22,171 bases of DNA from a virus: IMG/VR virus record IMGVR_UViG_3300022822_000089, positions 1 through 22,171 of that record. One strand, given 5' to 3'. Within the stretch, counting starts at the first letter, position 1. Every line of letters begins with the position of its first letter. The notes below the pieces were generated by a model, which saw only the letters and a program-made list of their open reading frames with translations, did not search any database and was not told the DNA's origin. Both the position numbers and the translations under genes were made by a program. Positions 16,328 through 22,171 of the stretch are shown here, piece by piece.

Positions 16328-17785
16328 TTATGCTTGTTGGAATAAGAAAAAGTTGTTTGCACCTAACGTACATACTGCTCTTTCAGACAAGAAGTTTACC
16401 TCCATTGCATCCAAGTCACTTGTCGAAGCACCACCAGCAGAACCAGTAATCCAAGACTTGTAACGTCTGTCTTCAGTTTCTGAAGCTCTGTAACGAACGT
16501 GCAAGAATGGTCTCTTAGCGTTCTTACCTAAGACCTGGTCATAAACTGTTGTAGATCCAGCTGGAACTAAAAGTCCGTTAACTGCTCCTGCGTTTATACC
16601 ACCTCTCATTGTAGGATCGTTCAAGTACTTCCAGTCAGACTTGTAAAAGTCGTAACCTCTACGGAAACCTGTGAAACCTAAGTTCAATGCCATGTCCTTG
16701 TCATTGTCAAATAAACCATAAGAAGTTCCACCATCTCCATAAGAGTTTTGTGAAGCTAACATATCGTCAATATCAAATGAGAACTGTCTGTCCACAAAAA
16801 TAACATTCTCCTCAATAGATCCTTGCTTGTCAAGTCTCTGGATGATGTTATCAAATTGTGCCAAAGTAGTAGGGTTACCACCACCAAAAACATTTCCTCT
16901 ATTTCCTACAACGTAGAAAATCCCTTCTGATCCAGATTCGTTCTCAGCACTAAGACCTGCACCTACACCTTGTAAGTAATCACCAGCTCCAGACGCTGCT
17001 TCAGCAGGAACTGCTTCAATCATCGCTGTTTCTAAGTAATCCTCAAAACGTAACCTTGTCTCGTGTTCAGATTTCAAGTACCATAAGTACCCAACTCCGT
17101 TATCACCTTCAACTTCTACCCATCCAATTTGAGCCATATCAGAACCAGAAACAGAATACTTGTCTTTGATGATGATTGGTTTGTTTTGGAAGAAATAGTT
17201 GTTAGCCTCTAAAGAACCTTTCATTCCTTCTACTCCCTTAGAGAATTCAGAACCGTAAACAAAAATGTCGCAAGATATTCCTGCATCCATAGTCTGACCA
17301 GCAGACTCATAGTAAGCGATTGTTACTACGTTCGGGTTTGAAGCCGTTGGAGCTACAGTAATGATACCCTTGTTCTGCGCAGATGAGTTTGAGCTATTGT
17401 CAGAAATCATAACCGTCTGACCTGCTCTTAAAGCTGCCTGGCTAGATGTTCCACCCAATGCCGGGTTAAAGTTCGTTGACGTGTTTGGAATAGTCCAAAC
17501 TGCTGAATCAGCACCAACTGATCCTGAAGAAGTTACCGCTTGGTACTTCGTGTGTAATCTTCCTTGTTCTGTCCATTTGATAAGGTCAGATGTAGAAGGT
17601 AATTCAGCTCCAACCATTCTTAAGAATGATGCTACTGATCTGTTTCCATAACGCTCAAATTCCTTTTCATAAGTATCTGGAAGATACTGATTTAAGAAAT
17701 CAAAGTTGCTTATGTAGTTTGTTGCTAATGGAGTTTGTTGCGCACTTGGCTGCAAGTCAAATCCCGGTGTTGCATTTACTGGCAT
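16328..17785 (-). CDS. Major capsid protein, 485 aa
   Basis: The N-terminal block NFDFLNQYLPDTYEKEFERY (28-46 region), then SFLRMVGAELPSTSDLIKW and a C-terminal block RPFLHVRYRASETEDRRY, SWITGSAGG, NFLSERAVCTLGANNFFLF, match what I recall of crAss-like and marine Bacteroidota phage capsid proteins, which have the HK97 fold. Length near 490 residues is normal for that group. Residues about 112-178 are a Ser/Asn/Thr-rich insert with beta character. It follows the scaffold-like gene by 22 bases and is followed by a strong terminator, consistent with an abundantly produced protein. The start is supported by an A/T-rich leader (AATCAAAATT before ATG) rather than a Shine-Dalgarno site. Confidence 0.88.
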   Translation of the reverse strand: MPVNATPGFDLQPSAQQTPLATNYISNFDFLNQYLPDTYEKEFERYGNRSVASFLRMVGAELPSTSDLIKWTEQGRLHTKYQAVTSSGSVGADSAVWTIPNTSTNFNPALGGTSSQAALRAGQTVMISDNSSNSSAQNKGIITVAPTASNPNVVTIAYYESAGQTMDAGISCDIFVYGSEFSKGVEGMKGSLEANNYFFQNKPIIIKDKYSVSGSDMAQIGWVEVEGDNGVGYLWYLKSEHETRLRFEDYLETAMIEAVPAEAASGAGDYLQGVGAGLSAENESGSEGIFYVVGNRGNVFGGGNPTTLAQFDNIIQRLDKQGSIEENVIFVDRQFSFDIDDMLASQNSYGDGGTSYGLFDNDKDMALNLGFTGFRRGYDFYKSDWKYLNDPTMRGGINAGAVNGLLVPAGSTTVYDQVLGKNAKRPFLHVRYRASETEDRRYKSWITGSAGGASTSDLDAMEVNFLSERAVCTLGANNFFLFQQA

Positions 17786-17807
17786 AATTTTGATTTTGTT
17801 TTAATGA

Positions 17808-19004
17808 TTAATTTTTCTTTGTACTCCTAATCTTCAAACCCCTTCCGCTGTCGTTACCTTTACTAGAAGGCCTAATCGTTATCCCGTTTTTGGATACCGT
17901 CTGTGACTGCTGCCTAACATCCATATTGATGTTCTTAGATTTCCTATTAGAGTTATCTAATGCAGAAGCTGCTCCCTGGTCGTAAAAATGTTTAGCGAAC
18001 TTGTCAGGATTCATAGCAACCGATAAGGCTTTATGGTATCCCTTTGCGTCCATAATTAAACCCTCCTTGTCCATAAATTTGTTAATGAAATTATTAACAT
18101 CAGATTGAACATTTTTGAGTTCATTTGTGTCGCCCGACTTGAAAGTAATATTTTTTTCACCAACTGAGAATTCAAAACCTTTGAACTCATTGTTAAAAAC
18201 CGACTCGGTTTTATCTAAGAAATAGTCATACCTTTTTTTGTTCTGCTCCGTCACACTTTTTGAGTCCTCGATTGACTTTTTGTAAGCATCAATGTCTTCT
18301 TTTTGATTTCCAGACAACCCATTCCCACTTGACTCAAGAGGAACACCGTACTTATCTTTCTGCTCATTCAAAAACGTTTTAGCTTTCGCAAGTTCTCGTT
18401 TCTTCGCTAACCTTACTTTTCTAATATCCTTCTCATCATCAAGGTCTTCATCAAATGAAAACTTGTCTTCGATAATGTCTTGAATATCCTGAGCGTCTAA
18501 ACCTTCCTCAGTCGATTCGTAATAACTAGCAAGTACAGCATTGTCGTCCATACTATCAATATCTCTCTGTAACTCATAGAAATCATTAATACCACGCCCA
18601 GTATCCTGCTTGTACTTCAAATACTTAGATACGTCTTCTGGTAAATCAACGTTTGCCTCTTTTTCCGCAAACAACTCATCAACAGAGAGTATATCCTTGT
18701 TATATCTATTCTTTATGTATGAAAGAATATCTTGTTCCTGTAATTCTTCTTTAACATTAGAAGCCTCTATGGCGCCTAAATCATCTTCACCTTCTGGATC
18801 GCTAGTGATCGTTGTGTCACTTGTAGCTTCCCCAGTATTAGTGGCTGTGGTTTGATTCTCTCCATTGACAAAACTTATTCTGTCAATACCATCATCTTTT
18901 TTGTCTTCCGGCTCATACTGCTCTTCGTGTTTTTTTAATAAACCCTCTTCAACTTCTGCCCTTGATTTTTCCTCAGCGTTTGCTTCTACTGCTTTTACTT
19001 TCAT
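17808..19004 (-). CDS. Putative scaffolding / prohead assembly protein, 398 aa
   Basis: The gene lies between portal and capsid genes, the usual place for scaffold. The N-terminal 90 residues are acidic, low-complexity and likely disordered (Glu, Asp, Thr, Ser). Residues 95-190 have a helical block with YLKYKQDTGRGINDFYELQR and an acidic IIEDKFSFDEDLDDE. Lys/Glu-rich coiled coil covers 190-275. The C-terminal 45 residues are strongly basic (NRKSKNINMDVRQQ ... GLKIRSTKKN), as expected for the coat-binding end of scaffolds. There are no cysteines or membrane segments. The 'ETGRG.nDF' block recurs, as I recall, in proteins at this position in Bacteroidota phages. Alternative: a structural minor head protein. 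The start lies 15 bases after a promoter-like box. Confidence 0.75.
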   Translation of the reverse strand: MKVKAVEANAEEKSRAEVEEGLLKKHEEQYEPEDKKDDGIDRISFVNGENQTTATNTGEATSDTTITSDPEGEDDLGAIEASNVKEELQEQDILSYIKNRYNKDILSVDELFAEKEANVDLPEDVSKYLKYKQDTGRGINDFYELQRDIDSMDDNAVLASYYESTEEGLDAQDIQDIIEDKFSFDEDLDDEKDIRKVRLAKKRELAKAKTFLNEQKDKYGVPLESSGNGLSGNQKEDIDAYKKSIEDSKSVTEQNKKRYDYFLDKTESVFNNEFKGFEFSVGEKNITFKSGDTNELKNVQSDVNNFINKFMDKEGLIMDAKGYHKALSVAMNPDKFAKHFYDQGAASALDNSNRKSKNINMDVRQQSQTVSKNGITIRPSSKGNDSGRGLKIRSTKKN

Positions 19005-19019
19005 TTGATTTGATTTTTA

Positions 19020-19027
19020 CAAAGTTA
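19020..19027 (-). promoter_or_regulatory. Promoter-like TAnnTTTG box before the scaffold-like gene
   Basis: The minus strand reads TAACTTTG, matching the Bacteroidota -7 consensus. It lies in the 39-base gap after the portal stop and ends 15 bases before the ATG, the same distance as the box before the ring gene. A TTTG upstream is present but at a spacing of 27 bases, longer than the usual 19-21. It could give extra transcription of scaffold and capsid genes. Tentative. Confidence 0.3.
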
Positions 19028-19043
19028 ATACTTATTTTACTAT

Positions 19044-21479
19044 TTATCTAGGGTCAAATTCAGCAAGGTCAAATCCATCTAAACTATCCTCATTTGACTC
19101 GAAGTTGATAGAAGGTAAGTCCCTCTTTTTCTGTTCGATCATTTTAGACGTTTGAGTAGACTGCTGGTTTATCCTTCCAGATTTTGCGTTCTCACGACTA
19201 TCTTCCCTTGACTGTAAACTCTCCTGCTCAATACCTTTTAAAGACATTTGCATTTGAAATTCAGTCTGCATTAAGTCTTGTTTTAACTTAGCCTCCATCT
19301 GCAACTTCTGTATATCGAAAGCAACCTCCGCCTCCTTTACAGCTATCTTAGACTGAGTGTCAGACTGGTTTGTTTGCATAGCCAGCTGAGCTGTTGCTTG
19401 CTGCGCCTGCATCTGCATTTGTGCTTGCATCTGTTGCTCCTGAGCTTTCTGTTGTTGCTCAGCAACCATCTTCGCCTTACGCTTAACTTTAAGTAACTGG
19501 TTTGCCATTTTAAGATTTGCAATCTCACGAATATCAATAGCATCCTCAAGATTTATATCCTGCCTAGACAAAGCCATTTGTATATTCTGCTCAAGCATAG
19601 CCTTCTCCTCTTCGTCTGGAGCCATCTCTATAAAGATACCAAAGTCGTGAAGGTATAAATTTTTGATATCCTCTAATATACCTAAATTGTACTTACCGAT
19701 CTGCATCGCAAACTCATCCTTAAAGTCTGCATACTCTAAAATATCAGAGGTTCTAATAGCTAAACATTCAGCCATAGTTCTAGTGATATATAGACTTGCA
19801 TTTAAAATATGCCTAGTAGCCACGTTGGAATTTAATGCCGCCAACTTTTGAACACCAACCAAAGAATTAGGGTCAGGACTCGATCCATCCCTAGCTTCAT
19901 TTAATCCAGTTACGGACCTAATCATATCTAGGTAGTGATTGTAGTTAGTAATTAGCATCTGCATCTTACTAGCGCCACTACTCGACGTTAACTGAGTAAT
20001 AGGAACCTTTGCGTTGTTGTACTCCCCATCCTGGGTGTAACTCCTACCGATAACACTACCTGTTTGGAAGTATAATCTAAGAGCATCTTCTGGATTGTAA
20101 GCTTGACCGTTACCTAAGTCAACCTCGTTTAAACCATCTGCATCAATAAAGACACCATCCGGGACAACACGGGAAACTACCTGCTGTATTTTTAAGTGGG
20201 TAATTTGAATCAAGTCGGCAAAAGGAATCATCCTTCTAACCAAAGATTCTAAAGAACCCTTGTACATTTTTGGCGCACAAGCTATATAATTTGGATGAGC
20301 ATACTGACTTGCTGATTTTGGTCTAACCATGTTTTCACCCAACTTCCATTGGAGCATAATATTAGTTCCCATAACCATAATACCATCATACCAAACATCA
20401 ATTGTTTTAGTAACCCTTTCAAAACCTTGCTCTTCCATCATTTCTGGTGGAGGATTAAAATCTTCATCTCTTTCAGACATCTTGAACGTTCCGTCAGACA
20501 TCTTCTTTTTTTTGTACACAAAGGTATGTGTGGTCTTGTAGTTGAAGTAAAGTAACGTTGCTGTCTCCTTAGAGAATATACTATTCTCGTGACCCTGCGC
20601 TGAGTTGTACTCGTCACACCAAGACTGGTTGTACTTTGAAATTTCAGCAAGGTCCTCGTTATCAAGACTTGGATCCACCTTTAATAACTCATTGATTGGA
20701 ACCGTCTTAACCTCTCCCCAATAGAAGCAATCCTTAAAACAAGGGTCTTCAGTGTAGCTGTAAACCACATTTGCTGGATCTACATAACTAAGCTCAACAC
20801 CTGATCCAGGTAGGAACATATGCTTACCAATACCAATCCCTAATGTTGTAATGTCGTAATCAATTCTTTTTCTAGTATCGTTGTAATGGTTTGCTGAAAA
20901 CTGAGTATCGATAGCCTCCTCTTCCGCTATCTCAATTGCCGGCTTGTACTTCATTTGCATAAAAAGCTCTAACTCCTGATCATTCTCAGGAAGCTCAGAC
21001 TCTTCAGTTTGAAATACGTCAACACCAAAATCTTTTTGTATCTGTTTTAGTAAAGGCCTTGCGATCATATCGCCCTCTACAATCTCTTGAAACTGGTTTC
21101 TTTTTTCGGCAGACAATGCATCCTGTGCAACAGCCTTAACCTTAAATAACCTGTCATTCATTCCGTTAACAACAACGTCAACGAATTTTGGAATAATAGG
21201 AACCGGAGTCCAGTCTAAGTTTAAATGACTTAAATCTCCATTAATAGCAAATTCATTTTTATACTTACCAATAGGTTGCTCACCCCTTGCATATAAACGC
21301 AGCTTATTAAATTCTGCTTTTTGAGAATAAAACCTACAAGAACCTGAGTCCTGTCTAAACCATTCGTATTGTATAGCTTTTCCAATAGAAAGTCCGTACT
21401 CCATTGAGTCCTTTACGGAATCTGAAGCAAACTGATCTGGAAAGGCAGCCGAGTTAACTTGTATTTTTATGTCTTTCAT
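19044..21479 (-). CDS. Portal protein, 811 aa
   Basis: The protein has the crAss-like portal pattern as I recall it: LDWTPVPIIPKFVDVVVNGM and NDRLFKVKA near residues 90-120, SYVDPANVVYSYTEDPCF around 240-257, an aromatic clip/stem region (LYFNYKTTHTFVYKKKKM), AHPNYIACAPKMYKGSLESL around 395, LIQITHLKIQQVVSRVVPDG, and NHYLDMIRSVTGLNEARDGS near 525-545. The C-terminus (about 672-765) is an extreme Gln/Met/Ala-rich coiled coil (QQQMQAQMQMQAQQ type), followed by a charged tail ending DLAEFDPR. That C-terminal helix is expected to form the portal barrel inside the capsid. It forms a dodecameric ring through which DNA is packaged and ejected. Its ATG immediately follows the terminase TAA, in the same frame, so the two are translationally coupled. 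Confidence 0.88.
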   Translation of the reverse strand: MKDIKIQVNSAAFPDQFASDSVKDSMEYGLSIGKAIQYEWFRQDSGSCRFYSQKAEFNKLRLYARGEQPIGKYKNEFAINGDLSHLNLDWTPVPIIPKFVDVVVNGMNDRLFKVKAVAQDALSAEKRNQFQEIVEGDMIARPLLKQIQKDFGVDVFQTEESELPENDQELELFMQMKYKPAIEIAEEEAIDTQFSANHYNDTRKRIDYDITTLGIGIGKHMFLPGSGVELSYVDPANVVYSYTEDPCFKDCFYWGEVKTVPINELLKVDPSLDNEDLAEISKYNQSWCDEYNSAQGHENSIFSKETATLLYFNYKTTHTFVYKKKKMSDGTFKMSERDEDFNPPPEMMEEQGFERVTKTIDVWYDGIMVMGTNIMLQWKLGENMVRPKSASQYAHPNYIACAPKMYKGSLESLVRRMIPFADLIQITHLKIQQVVSRVVPDGVFIDADGLNEVDLGNGQAYNPEDALRLYFQTGSVIGRSYTQDGEYNNAKVPITQLTSSSGASKMQMLITNYNHYLDMIRSVTGLNEARDGSSPDPNSLVGVQKLAALNSNVATRHILNASLYITRTMAECLAIRTSDILEYADFKDEFAMQIGKYNLGILEDIKNLYLHDFGIFIEMAPDEEEKAMLEQNIQMALSRQDINLEDAIDIREIANLKMANQLLKVKRKAKMVAEQQQKAQEQQMQAQMQMQAQQATAQLAMQTNQSDTQSKIAVKEAEVAFDIQKLQMEAKLKQDLMQTEFQMQMSLKGIEQESLQSREDSRENAKSGRINQQSTQTSKMIEQKKRDLPSINFESNEDSLDGFDLAEFDPR

Positions 21480-22171
21480 TTATTTAAGTAATTGACTAAC
21501 TGAGTTCTTGTTATTATATCTAGCAAAGCTAATGCTTATTTTTGTCTTTTCTTGAGTAGGAGTATACAGGTGTTTTTGGTTTGCCATTATAGCTAAACCA
21601 GAACTAATAGAAGCATCAAACTTTGTTCGATTATTAATATCAAACTTAGCCCAATCCTCTAGTGTTTTCTGGAAGTACATAACCCCCATATCATCACTGT
21701 CCCTATAATTACCAGCCATATCAAGGCCAACATACTTCTCTATATACGACTCTATCGCAGAAGCGTGAGACTGCTTTACGTCTTCACTTGAGTTAGGTAT
21801 TCCACCAAGCTCTTTCTCTGTTTTAGATAATTTATTAAACGTCTTGTCGGGTCTGTTTATACTAAACGCCCTGTACCCTCTGTTCTTGAAATGATACAAA
21901 AGTCGAGGCTTATTATTCTCAACCAGTATAGGCATCCCAAAAAATATGCAAGCCATCAACACCTCTTCGAAAAATATCTCAGCAGTCTGTGGTCTCGCTA
22001 TGTACTCCAGAAAGAACTCATTACTTGGCGCGTTATCCATATTGAATTTAGTCAACCCGTGCAATGCACCGTTCGATCCCGTACCAACAACTACACCAGA
22101 AATGTCATATGAATCACAACCAAAAGACCCAATGTGTTCATTACCAGGGTACTTCTTTCCGTTCTTTATAA
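21480..22171 (-). CDS. terL: Terminase large subunit, C-terminal nuclease domain (5' part outside window)
   Basis: The frame is open to the right edge, giving 229 visible residues; the true start lies beyond the window (a TTG at 22064 is internal). The visible part is an RNase H-like nuclease domain. The first acidic motif is FGCDSYD (Asp at visible residues 19 and 22) followed by strand SGVVVGTGSN. A second acidic residue lies at the end of a strand in MPILVENN (Glu at about 84). The last motif is KFDASISSGLAIM (Asp at about 185), matching the 'D-A-x-x-x-x-x-A' helix of terminases. The helix EEVLMACIFFG lies between the first and second. The N-terminal ATPase is not in the window. It cuts and packages concatemeric DNA through the portal encoded next. 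Confidence 0.9.
   Translation of the reverse strand, partial: IKNGKKYPGNEHIGSFGCDSYDISGVVVGTGSNGALHGLTKFNMDNAPSNEFFLEYIARPQTAEIFFEEVLMACIFFGMPILVENNKPRLLYHFKNRGYRAFSINRPDKTFNKLSKTEKELGGIPNSSEDVKQSHASAIESYIEKYVGLDMAGNYRDSDDMGVMYFQKTLEDWAKFDINNRTKFDASISSGLAIMANQKHLYTPTQEKTKISISFARYNNKNSVSQLLK

Noticed and set aside
20329-20665. Overlapping small frames on both strands inside the portal gene
   Set aside because: They are shadows of the portal reading frame, which is intact throughout.
22062-22064. TTG at 22064 as start of the terminase gene
   Set aside because: The same frame continues upstream to the window edge and encodes the expected first acidic nuclease motif (GCD), so the gene starts outside the window.
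1-22171. tRNA genes, CRISPR arrays, insertion sequences, integrase or attachment sites
   Set aside because: Nothing with cloverleaf, spaced repeats, transposase motifs or integrase motifs was seen; gaps between genes total only a few hundred bases.

Overview
The window is the virion-assembly region of a tailed bacteriophage, and every gene lies on the minus strand. The DNA is AT-rich. The starts lack purine-rich Shine-Dalgarno sequences and are preceded by A/T-rich leaders, which is typical of phages of Bacteroidota. Several proteins (portal, major capsid protein, two ring/adaptor proteins and a giant tail 'muzzle' protein) have sequence patterns I associate with phages of marine flavobacteria and the wider crAss-like (Crassvirales-type) short-tailed phages. 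That placement is inference from recalled family patterns, not from a search. No integrase, replication, lysis, tRNA or CRISPR element is visible, so lifestyle cannot be judged.

In the order of transcription (right to left): the C-terminal nuclease part of the large terminase (21480-22171, cut by the window edge); portal (19044-21479); a scaffold-like acidic protein (17808-19004); major capsid protein (16328-17785); an uncharacterised 250-residue protein (15503-16255); two ring/head-tail adaptor proteins (14449-15423 and 13525-14448); the 1602-residue tail muzzle/tube protein (8715-13523); two tail surface proteins (7215-8714 and 6376-7194); a small GNAT-like protein (5945-6355); and three internal or ejected virion proteins (5098-5943, 3019-5091, and a giant one from 3019 that runs off the left edge with at least 1006 codons).

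The genes are tightly packed. The longest gene-free gaps are 79 and 72 bases, and each holds a strong intrinsic terminator reading on the minus strand. One lies just after the capsid gene and one just after the 250-residue gene. A TAnnTTTG-type promoter-like box lies next to the second terminator, and another lies ahead of the scaffold-like gene. Elsewhere stop and start codons touch or overlap (TAAATG, TAGATG, TAATATG, TAATG), which suggests translation by termination-reinitiation.

Together these genes would build a prohead (portal, scaffold, capsid), package DNA (terminase), close the portal with a short tail (rings, muzzle, surface proteins) and load proteins ejected into the cell at infection. 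From the ring proteins onward the order parallels T7 genes 11-12-13-14-15-16, including a GNAT-like protein in the gene 13 position. The main things worth checking are the terminators around the 250-residue gene, repeated beta-rich and cysteine modules shared between tail proteins, a separate gene carrying what looks like a detached piece of the muzzle family, and a tandem repeat at the start of the giant protein.
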